The translations under genes were made by a program, and so were the position numbers. A DNA stretch of 64,000 nucleotides from Synechococcus sp. A10-1-5-1. GTDB lineage: Bacteria > Cyanobacteriota > Cyanobacteriia > PCC-6307 > Cyanobiaceae. The notes under the pieces are model-generated. The model worked only from the letters and a program-made list of their open reading frames with translations, was not told where the DNA came from and ran no database searches. The stretch covers positions 1-64,000 of the forward strand of contig NZ_CP096032.1 of the NCBI RefSeq assembly GCF_023115425.1, read 5' to 3'. This document shows, in pieces, positions 8,980 through 17,228 of the stretch (positions within the stretch are counted from its first letter, which is position 1; each line of letters opens with the position of its first letter).

Positions 8980-10716
8980 TCAGTGCCCCCCTCCTGTGTT
9001 GAACGTGATTGAGGAACTTACGGTTTCGGCTGGCACGTGCCGATCCCGATCCCGCACGGTGAGCAGGGTGTGCAGAAGCCCCTGCTCACAGAGTTCGCGG
9101 TAACGGGCCTCGATTGCAGCCTTGACCCGCTCGCAGTGTTGGATAGCGCGCTCGCGCGCACCGGGAACAGCGCCGTGGTAGTCGAAGCGCAGCACGACCG
9201 GAATCGGTAGACCGCGAGAGACGTTGAGGCCCTTGAAGATCTTGACCCCGACATCGAGATCGGGAGCACCCTCTTCAACGGTGTCCATGTAGGCGAAGTA
9301 GGTCAGGTTGCGGAGGTGGATCTCCTTGAACCCGATGCCAACCCCAATGAAGCGTTCGGCATGGCCGAAATCGCTGTAGTTGCCGCCGTGATACTGGCGG
9401 ACGTAGTCAATTTGGGACAAGTTGTTTTCGATCAGCCGGCTGATGAGCTTGACCATGCCCTGATCCGGGCTTCCGGCTGCAGCGGAGCTGACCTGCTTCT
9501 CGACCTCGTCCCGGGCCTGGTCCGCACGCATGCCCCGGGTCGCCTCATAGACGTCGCGGGCATCGAGCCAGCTCTCCAGGTTGGTGCTGCCGTCGGCGCC
9601 GGGAACGTGGACACGAATGGCATCGGTGTCTGTGTCCATGCCGATCAACAACAGATCGACGGAGGCCCCGCAGCAGAAGCTGTTCTCGACAGCTTGTTGG
9701 AAGTCCTGCAGACGTTGCAGCCCCTGGGCGGCGGCGGCGGTGTCGTCGCTGCCATGGGCAGCGCAGCCCTCGTGGCAGGGATCTTTCGAACTGAAGTGAT
9801 AAACGACCGTCTTCAGGTAACGGGTGTCGGAGTGCGCTGGATTGGGCAGTCCTTCGCGGTAGCGCCGGTGCTCGGTCTTGACCCAGCGGTTGACGGTGTT
9901 TTCGACATCGAACATCGCACCGGCGTGGGATCGGCGGCGCACGGAACTGAAGGGCAGTCTCAGGGCGTAGGCGATGGCATGGGCCAGGCGACCATCGGCG
10001 CAAGGGGTGACATCCAACAGATGGAAGCCGCACTCCAACAAAAAGGCGTTGAAGGCTTCGGCATCGCTGCTGCCGGACTGGGCCGCAAGCGGATCGTCGT
10101 TGAAGAACGAGAGGCTGGCCTGCTCATAGGCCTCGAACACGCACCAAGCGAAGAGCGTGCGCATGTCCAGCTGGCTGGTCCATGCGGTCTCAAGGATTGG
10201 CTGAGGCAATTCATGGCCCAGTTCCGCTAGAGCCAGCCTCTGGGCCTGCTCAACAAAATTGTTGTCGTGCTGCAGCGCTGAAAGACGCTTCAGGACTGGA
10301 ACGATCCGATCAAAAGAGCCAAGGGTCTGTTCCTCGTAGGCCCGTAGAGCGGCATTGGCCTGGCCGTTGCTCAGAGGATGCAAGCCACCGGAACTGACCG
10401 GCCCGCTGGAGCGACGGTCCAGAACGACCTGGGTCGCAACAGGACGAACTCTGCGCGCGCTGCCCAATTTGGTGTTGGTCGCTGCAATGGATGCCTTTTT
10501 GGCCCTTGGACCGCTTGGGCGTGAGGCCCCGCTGGGAGTGCGGGAGGCGTTCGCTAATTCACGCTGGCGCAGAACCTTGCTGAAGGCGCTGCTTGGGTTG
10601 AGCTCAGCGGGATTGTCCGCTGGGCTGACCGAGACCTGGTCCCCAGCACCGCGTTGGCGGCGGCTGGGGGCCGTAGGGGCTAGCGGCCGCTCGTTTTTGG
10701 CGGAACGCTGGGGCAT
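8980..10716 (-). CDS. csoSCA: Carboxysomal carbonic anhydrase CsoSCA
   Basis: Luminal carbonic anhydrase that turns bicarbonate into CO2 for Rubisco inside the shell. The 578-residue length fits the family. The catalytic set can be read directly: Cys239, Asp241 and Arg243 in TPCADGRLAH, His307 in VVYHFSS and Cys318 in CHEGCAAHG, with the spacing known for the Halothiobacillus enzyme (Cys, Asp-x-Arg dyad, His 68 later, Cys 11 further). The first 110 residues are basic and disordered, as expected for a segment that tethers the enzyme to Rubisco or the shell. The C-terminal third is the degenerate second beta-CA-like lobe. Confidence 0.95.
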   Translation of the reverse strand: MPQRSAKNERPLAPTAPSRRQRGAGDQVSVSPADNPAELNPSSAFSKVLRQRELANASRTPSGASRPSGPRAKKASIAATNTKLGSARRVRPVATQVVLDRRSSGPVSSGGLHPLSNGQANAALRAYEEQTLGSFDRIVPVLKRLSALQHDNNFVEQAQRLALAELGHELPQPILETAWTSQLDMRTLFAWCVFEAYEQASLSFFNDDPLAAQSGSSDAEAFNAFLLECGFHLLDVTPCADGRLAHAIAYALRLPFSSVRRRSHAGAMFDVENTVNRWVKTEHRRYREGLPNPAHSDTRYLKTVVYHFSSKDPCHEGCAAHGSDDTAAAAQGLQRLQDFQQAVENSFCCGASVDLLLIGMDTDTDAIRVHVPGADGSTNLESWLDARDVYEATRGMRADQARDEVEKQVSSAAAGSPDQGMVKLISRLIENNLSQIDYVRQYHGGNYSDFGHAERFIGVGIGFKEIHLRNLTYFAYMDTVEEGAPDLDVGVKIFKGLNVSRGLPIPVVLRFDYHGAVPGARERAIQHCERVKAAIEARYRELCEQGLLHTLLTVRDRDRHVPAETVSSSITFNTGGGH

Positions 10717-10729
10717 TACGAAGTGCTCC

Positions 10730-13093
10730 TCAGCCCCGGGCGCCGCCGGAGACCGTGATCAGAGAACCCTGATCGGTGCTGCCGCTGGAGCCAGTCACCT
10801 TGTTGTTCGGGGCGGGGACTTCGTCGTTGCGCTTGGGCTGAACACCGGGCATGGCACTCATGGGGCCCACGCGGGTGGGGTTCCGGCGTCGGGCCGAGCG
10901 ACCTTCGGTGCCGGTGACACGATCACCACGGTCCCAGTCGTCGCCGGTGATTTTGGTGCCCGAACCCTCGCCAGTCACGCGGGACAGCGGGGCTTCCTGG
11001 GCAGCGATGGCCACGGGCTCTTGGGCCTGGGCCAGGCGCTGGCTAGAGCGGCGATCGAAGCGGAACTGTTCAGTGCCGGTGATCTTGCCGCTGGCCATAT
11101 CGAAAGGGCCCGTAATGCGTCCGCCTTGCTCGTAGGTGCTGCCGGTCACGCGACCGGTGCTCTCACGCTCTTCCTGAGCGGCGCGGGCGGGGGATTGAAC
11201 GCTGAATTCCTGCCAAGCGGCACCATTGAGGGACTGGGGAAAGTCAGCATCACGGCTGGGTGCGGTGCCGCAGGCACTTGCTTGTTGGTCGGCACCGACG
11301 TAGGGGGTCCCGGTGACGTCTTCGCATGCGCCTCGCTCTGCTCCGGTCATCGCACCACCGATACCGGGTTGAATCCCGGTCATGCGGTTGGAGTTGCGGA
11401 CGGGGGTTCGCTCACGCACCGCGCGGACGGCTGTGGTGTTGCAGAAATCACCAGCCTGCTCGAGGCCGGCGTAGGGGGTGCCGGTCACGACCTTGCAGCT
11501 GCCGGGTTCATCGCCAGTCACTTTTTCGGAACGGCCGGTGCGACTGCCGCTGACCACCTGGTTGCGGTTGGTAATGCTGAAGCCCACCTTCGCGGCTTCA
11601 GGCGCAGGGCGAGCGCCGCAGAAACCGTCGAACTGCTCACTGCCGATGTACTCATCGCCGGTGACGTTGCGGCAGCTTCCGGGTTCGTCTCCGGTGACTT
11701 GCTTGCTGCGACCCACGGCGGTGCCGGTCACACCGGTGCCGCGGAGGGTGTTCTGGCTGCTGACCTTGGTGGCAGCGCGACCAGCGACGCTGGCATCAGA
11801 GCCGAGGTATTGGTCGCCCGTCAGGTTGCGGCCGGAACCGGCCTCATCACCGGTGACGCGCTCGCTGCGGCCCACCATGACGCCGCTCACAGCCTGGCCA
11901 CCTTGGGTCTGGCTGCGGCCGACCTTGCGGACGGAAGGATTCACATCGCCGCAGTAGGAACTGGACTGGTTCGCCGAGATGTACTCGGTGCCGGTCACGG
12001 TCTTACAGGTGCCTGGCTCATCGCCGGTGACCTTCTCACTGCGGCCGACTTCGTTGCCGGTCACGCGGTTGCCATGGCTGGTGGCGGTGACGCGGACCTT
12101 GGCCGGCTGATTGCTGCTGGCCGGTTGTCCGCCGCAGAAGGTTTGGAAGACCTCCGCACCGAGATATTCGGTACCGGTGATTGAGCGGCAGGTGGCAGCT
12201 TCGTTCCCGGTGGTCTTCACCGAACGGTTGGCTTGGGTGCCGGTGACGGTTTGACCCGAGAGGGTTTCGCTGGCACCTACCTTCCAAGCGGCGTCGGCAG
12301 CCGCGGCTTGCTTGGCACCATGACGGTTGGGGCCACTCGGGCGGGTTCCGCTGTTGCGGGCGCTGCCGGCGGAACCGGTTTTGCTCTTCAGTTCTCGGAC
12401 TTTTTGAGCCAGTTCACGGGCGCTCAGATCCGGGTTGATCTGACGTGCAACAGCAGCTGCACCGGTTTTGGTGGCGTTGCTGGCGGACTTACCGCGCTTG
12501 CTCAGTGCTTCGCGGCGAGCCAGCACCACGGCGCGGCTGGCGTTGTGCTGAGCGGTTCCCTTGCGGGAGGCTGCCCGGCGTTCAGAGCTAGCGCGACTCG
12601 AGCCCGCGGAGGCCCGCTCGCTGGAGAGCGACAGGGTGGCAGAACGGGATTGGGTGGTATCGCTCTTCTTCTCTTCGCACTTGCACTTGTGCTCTGCAGC
12701 CGACGCTGCCACTGCTTTCGGGGCTTCCTTGGCGAGGTCGGTGCGGGTGCGGTCTTTGGAGGTATCTGCGCGCTTGCCACCGCGGGTCATGGCCTCTCGG
12801 CGGGACAGAACCAGGTCGCGACTGGGGTTGGAGACCCGCTTGCCGGGGGAGGAGCGGTGGGAGCTGCTGGGTGCAGACAGCTGCCGAGCGGGTGCATGGG
12901 CAGCAGCTGGAGCTTCAGCTGCTGCTGCACGGGGAGCGCTGCTGGGTGCAGCGTTGGTCCGGGTCGGGCGGGCATCAGAGGCGCTGCGAACACGGCCGCC
13001 ACCGCTGCCATAGCGGCCGGAGGCTTTCTTGCCGCCATCAGTGAGGGCCTTGCGGCGCTCCAGGGCTGCTTCGCGACTCGATTTAGTGGCCAT
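10730..13093 (-). CDS. csoS2: Carboxysome assembly scaffold CsoS2
   Basis: A 787-residue intrinsically disordered scaffold linking Rubisco to the shell. The N-terminal region holds Rubisco-binding repeats with an RR core at residues 4-23 (EAALERRKAL), 89-108 (DLVLSRREAM) and 185-204 (AVVLARREAL), plus a related helix at 218-240. The middle region has six repeats of about 50 residues (271-610), each carrying VTG-type motifs such as RSEKVTGDEPGSC; five of the six have Cys pairs and the third lacks both. The C-terminal region (611-787) has further VTG/ITG motifs and ends GSLITVSGGARG, expected to bury in the shell. The start at 13093 (MATKSSREAA) is chosen because it places the first RR repeat at the N terminus. 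Confidence 0.95.
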   Translation of the reverse strand: MATKSSREAALERRKALTDGGKKASGRYGSGGGRVRSASDARPTRTNAAPSSAPRAAAAEAPAAAHAPARQLSAPSSSHRSSPGKRVSNPSRDLVLSRREAMTRGGKRADTSKDRTRTDLAKEAPKAVAASAAEHKCKCEEKKSDTTQSRSATLSLSSERASAGSSRASSERRAASRKGTAQHNASRAVVLARREALSKRGKSASNATKTGAAAVARQINPDLSARELAQKVRELKSKTGSAGSARNSGTRPSGPNRHGAKQAAAADAAWKVGASETLSGQTVTGTQANRSVKTTGNEAATCRSITGTEYLGAEVFQTFCGGQPASSNQPAKVRVTATSHGNRVTGNEVGRSEKVTGDEPGTCKTVTGTEYISANQSSSYCGDVNPSVRKVGRSQTQGGQAVSGVMVGRSERVTGDEAGSGRNLTGDQYLGSDASVAGRAATKVSSQNTLRGTGVTGTAVGRSKQVTGDEPGSCRNVTGDEYIGSEQFDGFCGARPAPEAAKVGFSITNRNQVVSGSRTGRSEKVTGDEPGSCKVVTGTPYAGLEQAGDFCNTTAVRAVRERTPVRNSNRMTGIQPGIGGAMTGAERGACEDVTGTPYVGADQQASACGTAPSRDADFPQSLNGAAWQEFSVQSPARAAQEERESTGRVTGSTYEQGGRITGPFDMASGKITGTEQFRFDRRSSQRLAQAQEPVAIAAQEAPLSRVTGEGSGTKITGDDWDRGDRVTGTEGRSARRRNPTRVGPMSAMPGVQPKRNDEVPAPNNKVTGSSGSTDQGSLITVSGGARG

Positions 13094-13221
13094 GTCCGCC
13101 CGGTGTATGGAATGACTGGATGGCATCAGTGGGCTGGTTGATCACATTCAACCCAGCGCAGTAATGCGTGGAATCTGAGAACGGAAATCCGCAATCAGAC
13201 AGTTAATGAGTAGAAGAAGGA

Positions 13222-13247
13222 GTGGTCTCGAGAGAACTCGAGACCAC
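13222..13247 (-). terminator. Perfect hairpin between rbcS and csoS2
   Basis: Arms GTGGTCTCGAG (13222-13232) and CTCGAGACCAC (13237-13247) form an uninterrupted 11-base-pair stem with a four-base loop, 21 bases after the rbcS stop and about 130 bases before the csoS2 start. On the minus strand it is followed by a pyrimidine-rich TCCTTCTTCTAC, a weak tract rather than a strong U-run. A leaky terminator or 3' stabiliser here would give more Rubisco than shell mRNA (inference). Confidence 0.65.
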
Positions 13248-13267
13248 AACTTGATGAGGGCGCTGAA

Positions 13268-13609
13268 TCAGCGGCCTTCGAACACCACGAAGCAAGCGCC
13301 TTGGCTTTGGGTGTAGGCGTCGTAGCCCACGAGGCGCACGTGGTGGTCGGGGTAAGCGCGGTGGCAAGCTTCGAGCTCGTTCACGATGACGCTCAGATCC
13401 TTCTCACCGAAGAAGGGCAGCTTCCAGTAAGACCAGTAGGTGGCCATGGAGCGGCTGGGATGGACGTGCTCAACGAGCGGGCTCCAACCCTGGGCAATGA
13501 TGTACGCGATCTGGTCGTAGATCTCGTCCTGGGTCATCGGCGGGAGGAAGCCGAAGGTCTCCAGGGTGGCGACTGTTTGGTAGTCACCCACGGTGCTCTT
13601 GAAAGGCAT
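13268..13609 (-). CDS. rbcS: Ribulose-bisphosphate carboxylase small subunit (form IA)
   Basis: A 113-residue small subunit of L8S8 Rubisco. The N-terminal MPFKSTVGDYQTVATLETF and the YWKLPFFGEKD segment are typical of form IA small subunits in alpha-carboxysomes. The short betaA-betaB loop of the proteobacterial/alpha-cyanobacterial type is present. It lies 116 bases downstream of rbcL in the same transcript and upstream of the rbcS-csoS2 hairpin. Confidence 0.97.
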   Translation of the reverse strand: MPFKSTVGDYQTVATLETFGFLPPMTQDEIYDQIAYIIAQGWSPLVEHVHPSRSMATYWSYWKLPFFGEKDLSVIVNELEACHRAYPDHHVRLVGYDAYTQSQGACFVVFEGR

Positions 13610-13725
13610 GGGGTTCCTTGAGATGGATGGAATGAATGAACCTTGATTTGGTTCGATGTCCTGTTCCGATCACTGAATGGGGTGGAGCCAACTGAAGTTG
13701 ACTCCCATACCCAATCGTTTCGAAA

Positions 13726-15138
13726 TCAGTTGACGTCGAGCTTGTCGACGGTGTCGAACTCGAACTTGATTTCCTTCCAGGTCTCGAGGGCGATGGCCAG
13801 CTCAGGGCTGTGCTTCGCGGCTTCCATGAGGATGTCGCGGCCTTCGCGCTCAATCTCGCGACCGGCGTTACGGGCTTTAACGCAGGCTTCCAGTGCCACA
13901 CGGTTAGCGGCAGCACCAGCAGCAGAACCCCAGGGGTGACCGTGGGTACCACCACCGAACTGGAGCACCGAGTCGTCGCCGAAGATGCTTACCAGGGCTG
14001 GCATGTGCCAGACGTGGATACCGCCAGAGGCCACGGCGAACACGCCGCCCATGGAGCCCCAATCCTGGTCGAAGAAGTTACCGCGGCTGCGATCTTCGGG
14101 AACGAAGGATTCGCGCAGCTGGTCGATGTAGCCGAGGGTGGACTGACGGTCGCCCTCGAGCTTGCCGACCACGGTGCCGGTGTGGAGCTGGTCACCACCG
14201 GAGAGACGCAGGCACTTGGCGAGAACGCGGAAGTGGATGCCGTGCTTGGGGTGACGGTCGATCACCGCGTGCATGGCGCGGTGGATGTGCAGCAGGATGC
14301 CGTTCTTACGGCACCAGTGGGACAGACCGGTGTTAGCGGTGAAGCCACCAGTGATGTAGTCGTGCATGATGATCGGCTGCCCGAGTTCCTTGGCGAACTC
14401 GGCCCGCTCGTACATCTGCTCAGGGGTGGCGGCGGTGCAGTTCAGGTAGTGACCCTTACGCTCGCCGGTCTCCTGTTCAGCGGACTTCACAGCTTCGGCA
14501 ACGAACTCGAAACGGTTCTGCCAGCGCTGGAAGGGCTGAGAGTTGATGTTTTCGTCGTCCTTGGTGAAGTCGAGACCACCGCGGAGGCACTCATACACAA
14601 CCCGGCCGTAGTTCTTACCGCTCAGGCCGAGCTTCGGCTTGATGGTGCAACCCAGCAGGGGACGGCCGTACTTGTTCATACGGTCGCGCTCGACCTGGAT
14701 GCCGTTCGGGGGACCCATGCAGGTCTTGATGAACGCCATCGGGAAGCGGATGTCTTCCAGACGCAGGTGGCGCAGAGCCTTGAAACCGAAGACGTTGCCA
14801 ACCAGGGAGGTCAGAACGTTGGTGACAGAACCCTCTTCGAACAGATCGAGGGGATAGGCAATGAAGGCATAGAAGGCTTCCTTGTCGCCAGGAACGTCTT
14901 CGATGCGGTAGCAACGGCCTTTGTAGAAGTCGAGGTCGGTGAGGAGCTCGGACCACACAGTGGACCAGGTGCCGGTGGAGGATTCAGCGGCCACAGCAGC
15001 GGCAACTTCTTCCTTGGGGACGCCTTCCTGGCCGGTGCACTTGAAGCAAGCCAGCAGGTCGGTGTCGAGGGGTACGTAATCAGGAGTCCAATACGTGTCG
15101 CGGTACTCCTTAACCCCAGCGTCGTACTTCTTAGCCAT
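13726..15138 (-). CDS. rbcL: Ribulose-bisphosphate carboxylase large subunit (form IA)
   Basis: A 470-residue catalytic subunit that carboxylates ribulose-1,5-bisphosphate. The carbamylated lysine motif [17 protein letters not shown], the loop-6 flank and the [15 protein letters not shown] phosphate-binding segment are intact. The N terminus ([21 protein letters not shown]) is that of form IA enzymes. The C terminus ends ...TVDKLDVN without the extended tail that CbbX grips in red-type enzymes. A good Shine-Dalgarno-like GGAGA precedes the ATG. Confidence 0.98.
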   Translation of the reverse strand: MAKKYDAGVKEYRDTYWTPDYVPLDTDLLACFKCTGQEGVPKEEVAAAVAAESSTGTWSTVWSELLTDLDFYKGRCYRIEDVPGDKEAFYAFIAYPLDLFEEGSVTNVLTSLVGNVFGFKALRHLRLEDIRFPMAFIKTCMGPPNGIQVERDRMNKYGRPLLGCTIKPKLGLSGKNYGRVVYECLRGGLDFTKDDENINSQPFQRWQNRFEFVAEAVKSAEQETGERKGHYLNCTAATPEQMYERAEFAKELGQPIIMHDYITGGFTANTGLSHWCRKNGILLHIHRAMHAVIDRHPKHGIHFRVLAKCLRLSGGDQLHTGTVVGKLEGDRQSTLGYIDQLRESFVPEDRSRGNFFDQDWGSMGGVFAVASGGIHVWHMPALVSIFGDDSVLQFGGGTHGHPWGSAAGAAANRVALEACVKARNAGREIEREGRDILMEAAKHSPELAIALETWKEIKFEFDTVDKLDVN

Positions 15139-15209
15139 GGAGAGTCTCCGAGTGGGTCGAGGGAAATAAGTCAGAGGGATGAGTGGCCATCACTGGCCTA
15201 ACTCAGGCC

Positions 15210-15524
15210 TCAATCCTTCGAACCAACGAAGCCGGCGCTGCTGTTCAGAGCAGGCTCCACTTCACGGTGGGGACGGGCAATGATGTGGGCGGCAACCAGG
15301 CCATCACCCACGCGCTCGCATGCATCGGCGCCAGCGCGAACGGCTGCGTTCACAGCACCGGTTTCGCCGCGGACCAGAACGGTGACGTAACCGCCGCCCA
15401 CGAATTCGCGACCAATCAGGCGCACTTCGGCTGCCTTGGTCATGGCGTCAGCGGCTTCGATCGCGGGGACCAGACCCCGGGTCTCGATCATGCCGAGGGC
15501 GATGCCCATGGTTTCGTTAGCCAT
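15210..15524 (-). CDS. csoS1: Carboxysome shell hexamer protein CsoS1
   Basis: A 104-residue single-domain BMC-H protein that forms the main shell facets. The full BMC signature is present (GIALGMIETRGLVPAIEAAD, REFVGGGYVTVLVRGETGAV, ERVGDGLVAAHIIARPH). First gene of the carboxysome operon: the ATG at 15524 is preceded at 5-6 bases by AGGAG, an unusually good ribosome-binding site that fits the high copy number of this protein. Its BMC domain differs by only about three residues from that of the extended paralogue at 7713-8354. Confidence 0.95.
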   Translation of the reverse strand: MANETMGIALGMIETRGLVPAIEAADAMTKAAEVRLIGREFVGGGYVTVLVRGETGAVNAAVRAGADACERVGDGLVAAHIIARPHREVEPALNSSAGFVGSKD

Positions 15525-15728
15525 TACCTGCTCCTGGAGGAGGGGTGGAATGTTCGCCAGCAACCTTGCTTCGGCAACGATCCGTAAGTCAAGACATTTG
15601 GTCGACAATCACGATCACCGTCACAGCAGTGTCAGATAAGCGGGGCTGATCAGTGCATCACAAAACTTTGGAGATGCTTCTGAAGCTGACTGAGCAGAGC
15701 CCGCTTGAGGTCTCCAAAAGCACTGCAG
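15525..15728 (-). promoter_or_regulatory. Leader and probable promoter region of the carboxysome operon
   Basis: The 204 bases between sbtB and csoS1 hold no gene. On the minus strand a TTGACT hexamer lies about 60 bases upstream of the csoS1 start, but no convincing -10 box at the right distance, so I do not place the promoter exactly. The AGGAG ribosome-binding site at about 15530-15534 is the only strong signal. No LysR-type regulator gene is in the window. Confidence 0.4.
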
Positions 15729-16010
15729 CTAGAGCGATTCCGCCTCAGAGAGATAGCCCACCCCGCCGTAGTACTCCAGCAGTGGCCTGAGTGCGGTTCG
15801 CAGTTCTTCAGCGATGTCGGATTCGCAAAAAACGACGACATGGGCATTGGCCCCAAGGCCGCTGAAGTCCATTGACTCGGAGACAGCGCCATGGGGCCCC
15901 TTGCCTGTGACGTGTTTCATCACCGTGTAACCCGGGGACCCCGCCCCGTCGATCGCCTTGAGGATGGCCTCGAGCTCGCGCTCGCTGACGATTAAATCGA
16001 GACGTTTCAT
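15729..16010 (-). CDS. sbtB: PII-like regulator SbtB of the SbtA bicarbonate transporter
   Basis: A 93-residue PII-like protein with the ferredoxin-like fold that binds adenyl nucleotides and gates SbtA. The N terminus MKRLDLIVSERELEAILKAI and the T-loop-containing segment VMKHVTGKGPHGAVSES match the SbtB family. It ends at ...YLSEAESL: the C-terminal CGPxGC-type redox loop found in some beta-cyanobacterial SbtB proteins is absent, and the only Cys is internal (VVFCESD). It starts four bases after the sbtA stop, so the two are co-expressed. Confidence 0.9.
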   Translation of the reverse strand: MKRLDLIVSERELEAILKAIDGAGSPGYTVMKHVTGKGPHGAVSESMDFSGLGANAHVVVFCESDIAEELRTALRPLLEYYGGVGYLSEAESL

Positions 16011-16014
16011 CGGC

Positions 16015-17010
16015 TCAGCTGGCGGCAGGGAGGACCTTATTGATCAGGGCCATGTAGAGCGGGATCCCGATCAGGATGTTGAAGGGGAAGGTCAATCCCA
16101 GGGCCGTGGAGATGTAGAAGCTGGGGTTGGCTTCCGGCACCGTCATCCGCATCGCCGCTGGTACCGCGATGTAGGAGGCGCTCGCGCAAAGCACCACAAA
16201 CAGCAGAGCATTGCCTGGACCAAGCCCCAATCCTTTGGCAATCAAGGTGCCCAGGGCGGCATTAAACAGTGGCATCAGCACGGCAAAGCCGATAAGAAAG
16301 CCTCCGGCTTCCTTCAGCTCGCGGATGCGTTGGGCGGCAACGATGCCCATGTCCAGCAGGAAAAAGCTCAGGGCTCCGTAGAACAATTGGTCGGTGAAGG
16401 GCAGCATTTTTTCGACACTGCTTGGACTCTGGGCGGCGCTAAGGAAACCCACCAACAAGCTGCCGATCAACAAGTAAACCGATCCATTCAGCAGCGCTTC
16501 GTGCAGCACCGCCCCCCATCGCATCCCCCCGTCGTTGGGACGTTGCTGTGGCCCTGCCAGCTTCACAAGCAGAAGCCCAACAATGATCGCCGGCGATTCC
16601 ATGAGGGCCAACGCCGCCACCATGAACCCGTCGTGCTGCAGCTGTTGGGTTTCCAGAAAGCTTTCGGCCGTAATGAAGGTCACCGCCGAAATTGAGCCAT
16701 AGGTCCCGGCGATCGCAGCCGCATTGAAGCTGTCCAGCTTCCAGCGCAAGACCCCATAGGAATAGAGGGGGACGGCGAGCGACATCAAGACCGCCGCGCC
16801 AATCGTCGGGAGGACCTGACCACTGATGCCGCTGTGCTGTAGTTCGAGGCCGCCTTTAAAGCCGATGGCCAGCAAGAGATAGAGCGAAAAGAGCTTCGGC
16901 AGTGGCGCTGGAATCTCAAGATCCGAGCCCAGCAACACGGCGAGAACGCCCAGAAAGAAGAACAGGACGGGGGGGGTAAACAGGTTCTGGAGAACCAGGC
17001 TGGTATCCAT
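16015..17010 (-). CDS. sbtA: Sodium-dependent bicarbonate transporter SbtA
   Basis: A 331-residue inner-membrane transporter, predicted ten transmembrane helices in two inverted halves. The SbtA signatures are clear: AIAGTYGSISAVTFITAESF in the first half and FVVLCASASYIAVPAAMRM in the second. It is shorter than the roughly 370-residue beta-cyanobacterial SbtA, mainly in the central cytoplasmic loop (about residues 150-185). It imports bicarbonate with sodium to feed the carboxysome. Divergent from rdgB, with a 218-base intergenic region carrying a 10-base inverted repeat. Confidence 0.9.
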   Translation of the reverse strand: MDTSLVLQNLFTPPVLFFFLGVLAVLLGSDLEIPAPLPKLFSLYLLLAIGFKGGLELQHSGISGQVLPTIGAAVLMSLAVPLYSYGVLRWKLDSFNAAAIAGTYGSISAVTFITAESFLETQQLQHDGFMVAALALMESPAIIVGLLLVKLAGPQQRPNDGGMRWGAVLHEALLNGSVYLLIGSLLVGFLSAAQSPSSVEKMLPFTDQLFYGALSFFLLDMGIVAAQRIRELKEAGGFLIGFAVLMPLFNAALGTLIAKGLGLGPGNALLFVVLCASASYIAVPAAMRMTVPEANPSFYISTALGLTFPFNILIGIPLYMALINKVLPAAS

Positions 17011-17132
17011 TAATGAACCCGCTCAGAGGCGCCGATTCTTGACGCTAGGGGTGAGGTCTCAAACTGTTCAAGGCTTCACATATCCGGCAATAAGGCTCTT
17101 GCAGGGCCAAGGGAGTCTCCCTACGGTTCAAC

Positions 17133-17188
17133 TGAGGCAGGTGCCCCTGGATTTTTCTGGGGTGGAATGTTCAACCCAACCTGCCTCA
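17133..17188. repeat. 10-bp inverted repeat in the sbtA-rdgB divergent promoter region
   Basis: TGAGGCAGGT at 17133-17142 and ACCTGCCTCA at 17179-17188 are perfect inverted copies with 36 bases between them. Both arms are preceded or followed by a related GTTCAAC element (17126-17132 and 17169-17175). It lies between sbtA (start 17010) and rdgB (start 17229) and could be an operator pair or a transcript hairpin; I cannot choose. Confidence 0.6.
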
Positions 17189-17228
17189 CCCCTTTTGACG
17201 GCACAATGGCGTCCCCTGGCGTTATTGG

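Noticed and set aside
10355-13141. Very long plus-strand open frames (302 and 609 codons) opposite csoS2 and the csoSCA start
   Set aside because: They mirror the repeats of CsoS2 and consist of Gly/Ala/Thr/Val-rich sequence; csoS2 explains the region completely.
13810-15201. 463-codon plus-strand frame opposite rbcL
   Set aside because: Antisense shadow of a highly biased, highly expressed gene.
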